This document shows positions 26,308 to 34,291 of a stretch of DNA of 64,000 nucleotides, in pieces (the stretch's first letter is position 1; the number at the start of each line of letters is the position of its first letter). Origin of the DNA: Bacteroidota bacterium. Lineage in GTDB: Bacteria > Bacteroidota > Bacteroidia > Chitinophagales > Chitinophagaceae. The DNA is taken from positions 445,736 through 509,735 of the forward strand of contig VBAR01000001.1 in assembly GCA_005882315.1 (NCBI GenBank), written 5' to 3'. The position numbers and the translations under genes were made by a program. The notes beneath the pieces are model-generated. The model did not search any database. It was not told the DNA's origin and saw only the letters and a program-made list of their open reading frames with translations.

Positions 26308-27612
26308 ATGACTGAAAATCAATATCAAATACTATCTGCTGCTCAAAATTATGCAACTGACTTATATCAGACTAAAGTAAGTAAAAGCATCCACTTTCAC
26401 ACACTCCTGCATACACAAGAAGTGCTCGCTGCATCAGAAAAAATGGCAGAATACTATCAATTGGCAGATGAAGATCGGTTTGCCTTAGCTCTTGCTGCAT
26501 GGTTTCATGATACAGGCTATAGCGGTGGAACAGCAAAAGGCCATGAAGAGTTAAGTATTGAGCTGGCTTTGAAATTTTTAAATGAGCATAAGGCAGGCCA
26601 GGCTGTTATTGACAAAGTAAAAGGCTGCATCAATGCTACCAGGATTCCACAAAGCCCGAACAATTTAATAGAACAAATAATTTGTGATGCTGACCTGTTT
26701 CACCTGGGCACTGGCGATTTCAAAGAAAAAAACAGGCTTCTGCGTGAAGAACTGAATGATTTTGGTGGCCAGGATCTATCAAAGAAAGACTGGCGGAAAC
26801 TGAATATTGAATTCCTTGAGAAACATACTTATTTCACTTCCTTTGCGAAAGAAAATTTACAACCACTAAAAACTGTATATCTGCAGGAATTGAAGGATAA
26901 AAGAATCATGGAAGAAAAACCTGGCAAGAAAAACAGCAAGAAAGGAGAAATCCCAGAACTTGTTAAACATAAAGATAAAGGCAAAGAAAAAAACAAGGAG
27001 GCAGGGATCACTGAAGATGAAGAAAAGAAACTGGCAGACGTCAAAAAGAAAAAAGAAAAAGAGTCACAATCAGAAAGGGCTGTATCAACTGTATTCAGAA
27101 TAGTGGCACAAAGCCAGAACAACCTGAGCCAGATGGCCGATTCAAAATCCAACATCCTGATCTCTGTAAATGCTATTATTTTATCTATAATGATCAGTAG
27201 TATTTTTGAAAAACTGAAAACTGATGCTTACCTGCAGGTACCTTTTACTATCCTGGTAACAATTTGCGTATTATCGATGGTATTTGCTATTCTTGCCACA
27301 AGGCCGACTGTTACTTCCGGTACATTTACTAAAGATGATATTGCAGCTAAAAAAACCAATCTCCTGTTTTTTGGAAATTTTCATAAAATGGGTTTGCCGG
27401 ATTATGACTGGGCTATGACTGAATTGCTGGCAGATAAAAATTATTTGTACAGCAGTATGATCAAAGACACTTATTTTCTTGGAATTGTTCTCGCCAAAAA
27501 ATATAAATACCTACGTATAGCATATAACATTTTTATGTTTGGATTGATTGCATCAATGATCGCATTCACAGTTGCGTTTCTAGCACCTGGCGCCACAGAG
27601 ATGTATCAATAA
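26308..27612 (+). CDS. HD phosphohydrolase fused to DUF5706 (Pycsar effector-type) membrane module
   Basis: Start placed at ATG 26308, since the frame upstream runs through the neighbouring lipoprotein gene on the other strand. Residues 1-200 form an HD domain: His31 and His35, HD at 67-68 (AAWFHDTGY), His79 and CDADL with Asp127, suited to metal-dependent hydrolysis of nucleotides or cyclic nucleotides. A 60-residue Lys/Glu linker follows (KDKGKEKNKEAG region). Residues 260-434 carry SQMADSKSNILISVNAIIL, the hallmark of the DUF5706/PycTM domain, with helices near 283-300, 311-330 and 404-425. PycTM proteins are effectors of Pycsar antiphage systems that respond to cyclic pyrimidine nucleotides. 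A membrane cyclase gene lies 1.6 kb upstream. The pairing is an inference, since canonical Pycsar genes are adjacent. Confidence 0.82.
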   Translation: MTENQYQILSAAQNYATDLYQTKVSKSIHFHTLLHTQEVLAASEKMAEYYQLADEDRFALALAAWFHDTGYSGGTAKGHEELSIELALKFLNEHKAGQAVIDKVKGCINATRIPQSPNNLIEQIICDADLFHLGTGDFKEKNRLLREELNDFGGQDLSKKDWRKLNIEFLEKHTYFTSFAKENLQPLKTVYLQELKDKRIMEEKPGKKNSKKGEIPELVKHKDKGKEKNKEAGITEDEEKKLADVKKKKEKESQSERAVSTVFRIVAQSQNNLSQMADSKSNILISVNAIILSIMISSIFEKLKTDAYLQVPFTILVTICVLSMVFAILATRPTVTSGTFTKDDIAAKKTNLLFFGNFHKMGLPDYDWAMTELLADKNYLYSSMIKDTYFLGIVLAKKYKYLRIAYNIFMFGLIASMIAFTVAFLAPGATEMYQ

Positions 27613-27645
27613 TCTGCATCAGTTCCACTTCCGTTATAAAAAAAA

Positions 27646-27665
27646 CATCCGCCTATTGGCGGATG
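27646..27665 (-). terminator. Terminator of the korA gene
   Basis: An 8-bp stem (27646-27653 with 27658-27665) and a TATT loop. On the minus strand it is followed by at least eight T residues. It is also 34 bases past the plus-strand HD-DUF5706 stop, but on that strand the tail lacks Ts. Confidence 0.85.
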
Positions 27666-27695
27666 GACTTATAAGAAAAAATATTCAGAAGAAAT

Positions 27696-29552
27696 TTAAT
27701 TCATTCCACCCAACATCTCTTTCACTTTCATTACCAGTTCAGTTTTCGTAATGGGAATTCCCATGATCTTATTGTAAGCAATTGCATCAGTAAAATAAAC
27801 ATCACGGATGATCTTGATAAGCTGCCCGTTATTGATCTCAGGAATTAATACCTGGTCGTAATTCTTAATTATTTCTCCAAGATTTTTAGGGAAAGGACGC
27901 AGGTAGCGGATATGTGCATGTGCTACTGAATAACCTTCATTAAGCAATTCCGTTACAGCAGATTTAATGGCGCCATAAGTGCTACCCCACCCCAGAATAA
28001 GCAACTTACCTTTCTCTGGTCCATTATCAATCGTTTGCAAAGGGATGTAATCAGCGATCATATCCACTTTAGCTTGTCTTGTTTTTACCATGTGCTGGTG
28101 GTTCTCGGGTTCGTAACTGATATTACCTGTTACGTCCTGTTTTTCCAAGCCACCAATACGATGTTCTAATCCGGGTGTGCCAGGTATGGCCCATGGTCTT
28201 GCTAATTTTTCATCTCTTTTATACGGCAGAGGTTTGTCTTCCCCTTCGTCTAACCCTTTTTTAAAATTTACTTCTATGGGTTTTAGATCTTTTGATTGCG
28301 GATATTTCCAGGGTTCGGCACCATTGGCAATATATCCATCGCTTAATAAAATTACCGGCGTCATATGCTGAACAGAAATTCTTGCTGCTTCATACGCCAC
28401 ATCAAAACAGTCACTTGGTGTAGATGAAGCAATTACGGGCATCGGGCATTCACCATTTCTGCCATAATAAGCCTGCAGCAGATCTGATTGCTCAGTTTTA
28501 GTTGGTAGTCCTGTTGATGGTCCGCCTCTTTGTATATCAATTATGATCAATGGAATTTCAAGCATTACGGCTAACCCCATTGCTTCGGCTTTTAATGCCA
28601 TGCCAGGACCAGATGTAGTTGTAACAGCTAATGCACCACCATAAGATGCCCCGATCGCCGAAGTAATAGCAGCAATTTCATCTTCTGCCTGGAAAGTTCT
28701 TACCCCAAAATTTTTATACTTGGAAAGATCATGCAAAATATCTGATGCAGGTGTAATGGGATATGACCCGAGAAATAACGGCAACCCGCTTTTTTGCGAA
28801 GCAGCGATCAAACCATACGATATTGCCTGGTTACCCATAATGGAACGGTAAGCACCGGGGTCCATTTTCGCTTTCTCTACTTTATAGGTTGTTGTAAAAG
28901 TCTCTGTTGTATCTCCATAATTATATCCGGCCTTTAATGCTTTTACATTGCTCTCAAAAATTTCAGGTTTCTTACCAAACTTATCTTTCAAAAAACTGAT
29001 CGTGTTCTCCATATCCCGGTTATACATCCAGTACAGGAAACCGAGTACAAACATATTCTTGGCCCTGTCTTTTTCCTTTTGTCCCATCGTGATTTCCTTC
29101 AATGCTTCACGGGTCATTTTGGTCACATCCATTTTTATAACCTCATAATTACCGAGGCTACCATTTTCTAATGGATTTTCTCCTTCGGGATAATTGGCCA
29201 AACGAAGATTCTTTGCATCAAAGCCATCTGTATTAGCAATGATCTTTCCTCCTTTTTTAAGTGCTGTCAGGTTCACTTTTAAAGCAGCGGCATTCATTGC
29301 TACCAGCACATCACATGCATCACCAGGAGTAAAAATGCGGTCGCTGGAAAAACGTAACTGGTAACCACTTACACCGGGTAGGGTACCTATCGGAGCCCTT
29401 ATCTCTGCCGGAAAATCCGGAAAGGTTGCCAGGTCAATACCCAACAGGGCTGTATTATTGGTAAACTGTGAACCGGTAAGCTGCATACCATCACCGCTAT
29501 CTCCGGCGAATTTGATTACCACATCTGAAAGTAGTTCCTGCTTTCTTGTCAT
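27696..29552 (-). CDS. korA: 2-oxoacid:ferredoxin oxidoreductase, fused gamma-alpha subunit
   Basis: Subunit of 2-oxoglutarate (or related 2-oxoacid) ferredoxin oxidoreductase. The N-terminal gamma part has IKFAGDSGDGMQLTGSQF and PDFPAEIRAP; the alpha part has FLGSYPITPASDILHDL, TFQAEDEIAAITSAIGASY, TTTSGPGMALKAEAMGLA and PLIIIDIQRGGPSTGLPTK, as in KorA of Bacteroidota. I place the start at ATG 29552, giving 618 codons, because the upstream TTG at 29573 falls inside a promoter box. The partner korB, which binds thiamine diphosphate and is normally the next gene, is absent: the downstream side is a terminator and a convergent gene. The complex therefore needs a KorB from elsewhere. The substrate is not fixed by this subunit alone. 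Confidence 0.88.
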   Translation of the reverse strand: MTRKQELLSDVVIKFAGDSGDGMQLTGSQFTNNTALLGIDLATFPDFPAEIRAPIGTLPGVSGYQLRFSSDRIFTPGDACDVLVAMNAAALKVNLTALKKGGKIIANTDGFDAKNLRLANYPEGENPLENGSLGNYEVIKMDVTKMTREALKEITMGQKEKDRAKNMFVLGFLYWMYNRDMENTISFLKDKFGKKPEIFESNVKALKAGYNYGDTTETFTTTYKVEKAKMDPGAYRSIMGNQAISYGLIAASQKSGLPLFLGSYPITPASDILHDLSKYKNFGVRTFQAEDEIAAITSAIGASYGGALAVTTTSGPGMALKAEAMGLAVMLEIPLIIIDIQRGGPSTGLPTKTEQSDLLQAYYGRNGECPMPVIASSTPSDCFDVAYEAARISVQHMTPVILLSDGYIANGAEPWKYPQSKDLKPIEVNFKKGLDEGEDKPLPYKRDEKLARPWAIPGTPGLEHRIGGLEKQDVTGNISYEPENHQHMVKTRQAKVDMIADYIPLQTIDNGPEKGKLLILGWGSTYGAIKSAVTELLNEGYSVAHAHIRYLRPFPKNLGEIIKNYDQVLIPEINNGQLIKIIRDVYFTDAIAYNKIMGIPITKTELVMKVKEMLGGMN

Positions 29553-29570
29553 TGTAAAAATTTGTGTCTG

Positions 29571-29578
29571 CAAAGTTA
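29571..29578 (-). promoter_or_regulatory. Bacteroidota-type -7 box for korA
   Basis: TAACTTTG on the minus strand matches TAnnTTTG, 18 bases before the chosen start. It supports choosing the ATG at 29552. No clear -33 TTG is seen. Confidence 0.5.
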
Positions 29579-29696
29579 GGATAAGTTGGCCTTGTATAAA
29601 TAATTAGCCGCTGTAAATATGGAATTTTAAGAAAAAAAGAATCTGATAATAATCAGCACTATATAAATTTTTATATTGCCTGTTCAATTCTGTATA

Positions 29697-31631
29697 ATGA
29701 GGAAACTACTGGTACTACTTCTGGCGGCGACACTGCCTTTCTTGTCCCGTTCACAATCTGAAGATGATGTGTCCGAAGCCAACCGGTTGAAAAAGCTATT
29801 CCCTGATGACCGGGTAGCTGCTGTGCTACTGGAAGAGGTTTATACTTTTGACAAAGCCAAAGGAACGGACAACCTGCCGGTGGTAAGTGCTACTAAAAAC
29901 ACTTCTATCAATTTCATTTCGATGCGGGAAAGAGCCGGTATCCAGTATTTTGATTTTTATAATTCATTCAGCAAGATCAATTCCTTTAAACAATTAGAAA
30001 GAGTACGTGGCGCCTTTGGTATAAAAAAGAATTATAATGTTGGCTATGCAATAGATCGTTCGGTTACCAGCAATGAAATTTTCAGTGATGATAGCCGGGT
30101 AAAATATTTCAATATCGGCTTTAGTGGTTATGGTGATGTCGCAAGAGTGGAGACTGAGAAAAAATTTTTTGACAGTAAATACCTCACTAGCATTTTCTTT
30201 CATTCCTATTTCCCGGTAAAAGAACGAGTGATAAAAGTGATCGTACCCGACTGGATGAAAGCCGAACTGCGTGAATTTAATTTCGAAGGATATAAGGTGA
30301 GAAAGCAGAAACAACCTGAGAAGGGAGGAACAGCTTATATTTTCACATTGACCAATTTACCTGCTATTAAAAACGAAAGCCGTGCAATCGGCCGGGCTTT
30401 TCAATGGCCGCATGTGGTACTAATTGTAAATTCATTTACCAATGACGGCAAAGAAGAAAAAGGTTTTAAAGATGTAAGTGATCTGTACCGCTGGTATAAT
30501 TATCTCTATAAAAAATGCGATAATAAACCCGAAGAATTCAAATCGAAAGTAACCGAACTGGTAGCCGGTAAAAAAACTGATATCGAAAAAGTAAAATCCA
30601 TTTTTTACTGGGTGCAGGATAATATTCGTTATATCGCTTTTGAAGATGGTCTTGCAGGATTCGTTCCAACAGCGGCACAGGATGTGTATAAAACCAAATA
30701 TGGCGATTGCAAAGGCATGGCCAACCTGCTTACCGAAATGCTGAAGCAGGCAGGGTTGGAAGCTTATCTTACATGGATCGGTACAAGACATATTCCGTAT
30801 AATTATACTTTGCCATCTCTTTCGGTGGACAATCATTGCATCAGCACAGTTGTGTTAGATGGCAAAGAATATTTCCTCGATGGTACAGAGAAGTATATTC
30901 CTTTTGGTGATTATGCATGGCGGATACAGGGCAAAGAAGCACTGATTGGCAAGGGTGATAAATATGATGTGAAAACAGTGCCGTTAGCTGATAAAGAAAA
31001 AAATAAAATTCATACAAAAACCAACTTTGAATTAAAAGACAATATACTGAAAGGACATGTAACAGTAACCATGACTGGTGAAGAACGGACGGGGTTTCTC
31101 CAGTACTATCATGATGTACCAAGAGATAAGCAAAAAGAAATGGTTCAGAATATGCTTCGATTTGGCAACCGCAATCTTGTTGTGAATAATATCAAAACAT
31201 CTGACCTTAATAACCGTGAGATACCGGTGGTACTGGAAGGTGACATTGATCTGAGTAATTATGTAATTGCAGAAGATAAGGAAGTATACGCAGGTATAGA
31301 TTTCTTTGCTGAAGACCTGAATAATATTATTCCTGATAAAGACAGGCAACATGATTATGTATTGCATTCTGCTTATGTTTCTATTGATGAAACAGAGTTG
31401 ACATTGCCCGCGGGTTATAAAGTAGTTTCAGTACCTGATTCGATCAATGTACAAAACACAGATTATGGTGTGCAGGCTTTATATTCAGTAAAAGGAAATA
31501 AAGTAACATTTAAAAAATCGATCTCATTTAACACCGGTCGTATCCGCAAAGATGATTTTGAAAACTGGAAAACTTTTGCAAAGAAGCTGAAGGACTTTAA
31601 CTCAAACCTGATCGCCATTCAAAAACCATAA
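29697..31631 (+). CDS. DUF3857/transglutaminase-like secreted protein
   Basis: A 644-aa protein starting at 29697 with the signal peptide MRKLLVLLLAATLPFLSRSQ; an ATG seven codons upstream adds only PVQFCI. Residues about 30-260 are the DUF3857 beta-rich domain, then a transglutaminase/cysteine-peptidase-like core: TKYGDCKGMANLLTEMLKQA with the nucleophile Cys338, DNHCISTVVL with His380 and FLDGTEKY with Asp395 form a complete catalytic triad. A C-terminal beta domain follows. In Bacteroidota these proteins are exported but their substrates are not known; peptide crosslinking or hydrolysis are both possible. It is followed by an inserted small element and then a paralogue that lacks the triad. 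Confidence 0.82.
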   Translation: MRKLLVLLLAATLPFLSRSQSEDDVSEANRLKKLFPDDRVAAVLLEEVYTFDKAKGTDNLPVVSATKNTSINFISMRERAGIQYFDFYNSFSKINSFKQLERVRGAFGIKKNYNVGYAIDRSVTSNEIFSDDSRVKYFNIGFSGYGDVARVETEKKFFDSKYLTSIFFHSYFPVKERVIKVIVPDWMKAELREFNFEGYKVRKQKQPEKGGTAYIFTLTNLPAIKNESRAIGRAFQWPHVVLIVNSFTNDGKEEKGFKDVSDLYRWYNYLYKKCDNKPEEFKSKVTELVAGKKTDIEKVKSIFYWVQDNIRYIAFEDGLAGFVPTAAQDVYKTKYGDCKGMANLLTEMLKQAGLEAYLTWIGTRHIPYNYTLPSLSVDNHCISTVVLDGKEYFLDGTEKYIPFGDYAWRIQGKEALIGKGDKYDVKTVPLADKEKNKIHTKTNFELKDNILKGHVTVTMTGEERTGFLQYYHDVPRDKQKEMVQNMLRFGNRNLVVNNIKTSDLNNREIPVVLEGDIDLSNYVIAEDKEVYAGIDFFAEDLNNIIPDKDRQHDYVLHSAYVSIDETELTLPAGYKVVSVPDSINVQNTDYGVQALYSVKGNKVTFKKSISFNTGRIRKDDFENWKTFAKKLKDFNSNLIAIQKP

Positions 31632-31635
31632 ATAA

Positions 31636-31668
31636 TTGTTTAAGGTTTAACGTCTAAAGTTTAATGTT
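31636..31668 (+). repeat. Left arm of the 33-nt inverted repeat
   Basis: Reads TTGTTTAAGGTTTAACG and on to TTTAATGTT, immediately before the start codon of the four-helix-bundle gene. It pairs with 32053-32085 with five mismatches; both ends (8 nt outer, 10 nt inner) are perfect. Confidence 0.85.
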
Positions 31669-32067
31669 ATGGCTACCATCAAAACATTTGAAGATATTGA
31701 ATCATGGAAAATAGCCCGGGAAATTTGTACAGTCATTGGAAAGCATATTGATGAAGGAAAATTCAAGAAAAATTTTCGATTAATTGATCAAATGGAGGGT
31801 TCATCAGGTTCGATAATGGATAATATTGCCGAAGGTTTTGAACGAGGTACCCGTGCAGAATTTATTCAATTCCTGGGATTCGCAAAAGGTTCAGCAGGCG
31901 AATTTCGATCCCAGATATACCGGGCATTAGACAGAAATTATATTACACAAAAAGAATTTCAAACTTTATTTACTCAGATAATACATTTAAGCAGTCTCTT
32001 GCAAAAATTTATTGAATACCTCTTAAAAACTGAGATTGCAGGAAACAGGAAGAACATTAAACGTTAA
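31669..32067 (+). CDS. Four-helix-bundle protein (23S rRNA intervening-sequence/S23 family)
   Basis: A 132-aa helical protein with the family pattern: FEDIESWKIAREICTVIGK, then FRLIDQMEGSSGSIMDNIAEGFERG, FIQFLGFAKGSAGEFRSQIYRALD and YITQKEFQTLFTQIIHLSSLLQKFIEYL (each segment partly quoted: DIESWKIAREI, SIMDNIAEGFERG, FLGFAKGSAGEFRSQ). These are found inside 23S rRNA intervening sequences and, in Bacteroidota, at many chromosomal sites; the related Avd protein serves diversity-generating retroelements. No reverse transcriptase or template repeat is seen nearby. The role is unknown. The gene splits two DUF3857/transglutaminase-type genes and is framed by an inverted repeat. Confidence 0.9.
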   Translation: MATIKTFEDIESWKIAREICTVIGKHIDEGKFKKNFRLIDQMEGSSGSIMDNIAEGFERGTRAEFIQFLGFAKGSAGEFRSQIYRALDRNYITQKEFQTLFTQIIHLSSLLQKFIEYLLKTEIAGNRKNIKR

Positions 32068-32085
32068 ACCTAAAACTTTAAACAA
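32053..32085 (+). repeat. Right arm of the 33-nt inverted repeat
   Basis: Reverse complement of the left arm at 28 of 33 positions. It overlaps the last codons and the stop of the four-helix-bundle gene and ends 5 bases before the next start codon. Confidence 0.85.
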
Positions 32086-32090
32086 GTAAA

Positions 32091-34238
32091 ATGAACAAGT
32101 TAGTTTATATATTAATATTCCCTTTTATTTCGTTGAACTTATCAGCACAGGATGATGATACGTTCGGTCCATCCAAACTTGAAAACATTGCTGCCAACAT
32201 GAAAACTGTGATGGGCAACAATGATGCAGACTTTACAAGCATTGCTACTCCTGATAAATGGAAAGAAGAAAGCGGAATCATTCTTGCACAAAAAACAAAT
32301 TTTAGTTTTGATAAAGACGCCAATAAACTGGCCGTGTATGAAATTACCCGCCGCCGCATTAAACTGCTTGACCGGGATGCTGTTAATTCCTATTCAACTG
32401 TTTATTTCCGGATCGGTTCATCGAGAGATGGCGCTGCGATAAAAATCATTAAATCTAATGGCACCACGCAGGAGGTTTCGTTGCGTAATGCTATTTATGT
32501 AGAAGACCCTTCAGATGTTCCTTCTACATTTTTGCCTTATATCGGTAAAGTGAGTACATATATTGATAAGAGCAAGAGCAGTGTCGTTTATTATAAAATA
32601 GCTGTACCGGATCTGGACCCTGGTGATATCATCGACTATGCCACTATTTTTTATGATGACAATACGGTAAAGAAGATGAATTATATTGAATTCGATCCCA
32701 TCTATTTCGTATGCAACCGTGAATACCCTGTAGTAGCACAGAAATTCGGTATTGAAACAGATGATAAATCATTTGTAAGTTCAAAATCGCTGAACGGTGC
32801 GCCGGAGTTTAAAGAAAGCGGCAATGGTTCCGTTCTTTATACCTGGGAAGATCGTAATCGTGATAAAATGAGTGACACCCGCTGGATCAATTATTTTGCT
32901 CAGGTTCCTTTTATAAAATTCCAGATCGTCTTTAGCCGGCAGGAAAACAGGAGTGATCTGTTTATCGGTGATAAAAGAGAACTAAAAAGAAATTTATCTC
33001 CGGAAGAAATGGCAGTAAAAGTTAACAGCATGTATAATAAAATGAACGCTGAAAGCTTGATGGGTGGTGTTAATTATTATCTCAAACAGATCAACGCTTC
33101 CGATTTGCGGGAAGATGATTATATACAAAAACTCTATTACATCATCAGGCATGTAGCTGTTATTCGTGGTAATGGTATAGGCAGTGAGGCTTTTGCTTAT
33201 TGTATGATGGAGAAACTGGACAATAAAAAAATTCCATACGAATTAGTTGTAACAGCTCCTTATACCCTTTCCGCTCCTGCCGATATTATTTTTCGTACAG
33301 AACCGGAATGGCTGTTACGTGTAAAAGGAAAATATATTTTTAATCCAACTGCTTTTTCCAATCCCTATGATTTCCAGGAAGGTTTTTTAAACACACCAGC
33401 ATATGTTATCAAACTTGGGAAAAATCCGACTGCCACAGCGATAACAATTGACAATAACACACCCGATCAAAATGTTACTACCAACAGTGTTGAAGCAACA
33501 ATTGATACAGCTACACAAAATATCATTGTAACAACAAAGCGTACTGCCGCAGGTATCAGCAAAGCCAGCTATAATATCCAGGGGCTTGCTTACACCACTG
33601 CATTTGATGATGACTACCGCAGCTATGACGGCGAAGATGATATTCGCGGAAACCTGAAAGGAAGTGTACTGGAACAATATGAAGACCGGCTGCGTGAACG
33701 TAAAAAAGAAGACAAAGAAAAAAAGCTTGAGTTTATGAAAGCCCAGTATAAAGAAGATTTTGACAATATAGATAAATACATCGAGTTTGTATTAAACTCT
33801 GATGGCCGAAGCTGGAAAAAGCAAGAACTTTCATTCTCCAGCAAATTTGAATTGAGAGATATGGTGATGAAAGCCGGCAATAACTTATTGGTGAATATTC
33901 CCGGTCTTATCGGCGACCAGCTTTATGTAAATCCCGATGAACGCAAACGGGAATTTGATGCACATATGGGAAACCCGAGAAGTATAAAAAATGAGATCAC
34001 TTTTAATATTCCTGCAGGTTATAAAGCTGTGGGTGTAAACAACCTCAATCTATCTGTAGAAAATGAAACCGGGTATTTTAAAGTGAAAGCTACAGTTGAA
34101 GGCAATCAATTGAAAATACTTACTATGAAGGTGTACAAACAGATCTATGTAAAGAAAGAAAACTGGAATAAGCTGCTTGAGTTTATTGATACAGCCTTCA
34201 ATTTTTCACAGAAAAAAATATTGTTGAAGAAAATATAA
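32091..34238 (+). CDS. DUF3857 secreted protein with degenerate transglutaminase core
   Basis: A 715-aa protein with the signal peptide MNKLVYILIFPFISLNLSAQ and the same general plan as the gene at 29697: DUF3857-type beta domain (YEITRRRIKLLDRDAVNSY, DPGDIIDYATIFYDD), a helical core and a C-terminal beta domain. At the place of the catalytic GDCKG it reads NGIGSEAFAYCMMEKL (about residues 357-374), so the nucleophilic cysteine is missing and no His/Asp pair is obvious. It is probably a non-catalytic partner or binding protein. A charged helix (EDRLRERKKEDKEKKLEFMK) separates the core from the last domain. The gene is separated from its likely operon partner by the inverted-repeat element. 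Confidence 0.75.
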   Translation: MNKLVYILIFPFISLNLSAQDDDTFGPSKLENIAANMKTVMGNNDADFTSIATPDKWKEESGIILAQKTNFSFDKDANKLAVYEITRRRIKLLDRDAVNSYSTVYFRIGSSRDGAAIKIIKSNGTTQEVSLRNAIYVEDPSDVPSTFLPYIGKVSTYIDKSKSSVVYYKIAVPDLDPGDIIDYATIFYDDNTVKKMNYIEFDPIYFVCNREYPVVAQKFGIETDDKSFVSSKSLNGAPEFKESGNGSVLYTWEDRNRDKMSDTRWINYFAQVPFIKFQIVFSRQENRSDLFIGDKRELKRNLSPEEMAVKVNSMYNKMNAESLMGGVNYYLKQINASDLREDDYIQKLYYIIRHVAVIRGNGIGSEAFAYCMMEKLDNKKIPYELVVTAPYTLSAPADIIFRTEPEWLLRVKGKYIFNPTAFSNPYDFQEGFLNTPAYVIKLGKNPTATAITIDNNTPDQNVTTNSVEATIDTATQNIIVTTKRTAAGISKASYNIQGLAYTTAFDDDYRSYDGEDDIRGNLKGSVLEQYEDRLRERKKEDKEKKLEFMKAQYKEDFDNIDKYIEFVLNSDGRSWKKQELSFSSKFELRDMVMKAGNNLLVNIPGLIGDQLYVNPDERKREFDAHMGNPRSIKNEITFNIPAGYKAVGVNNLNLSVENETGYFKVKATVEGNQLKILTMKVYKQIYVKKENWNKLLEFIDTAFNFSQKKILLKKI

Positions 34239-34275
34239 AATAAAATGTCCCGCAATCAGCGGGACATTTTATTTT
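34237..34275. terminator. Bidirectional terminator between convergent genes
   Basis: A perfect 17-bp stem (34237-34253 with 34259-34275) and a 5-nt loop, with A-rich and T-rich flanks. It overlaps the stop codon of the plus-strand gene and lies 16 bases from the end of the minus-strand receptor gene. Confidence 0.92.
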
Positions 34276-34291
34276 ATCACGGCTTTCAATT

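Larger units (their letters stand above)
31636..32085 (+). mobile_element. Small inverted-repeat element carrying a four-helix-bundle gene
   Basis: The four-helix-bundle gene is bracketed by a 33-nt inverted repeat: left arm 31636-31668, ending directly before the ATG, and right arm 32053-32085, overlapping the last codons. The two arms match at 28 of 33 positions. The transcript could fold into a long hairpin enclosing the gene. This layout matches intervening sequences reported in 23S rRNA genes of other bacteria, but here it sits between two protein genes. No transposase is present, so mobility would need help from elsewhere. Confidence 0.65.

Noticed and set aside
31669-32067. Diversity-generating retroelement (Avd-like gene)
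   Set aside because: No reverse transcriptase, template repeat or variable-repeat target gene is in the neighbourhood; the inverted-repeat context fits an intervening-sequence-type element better.
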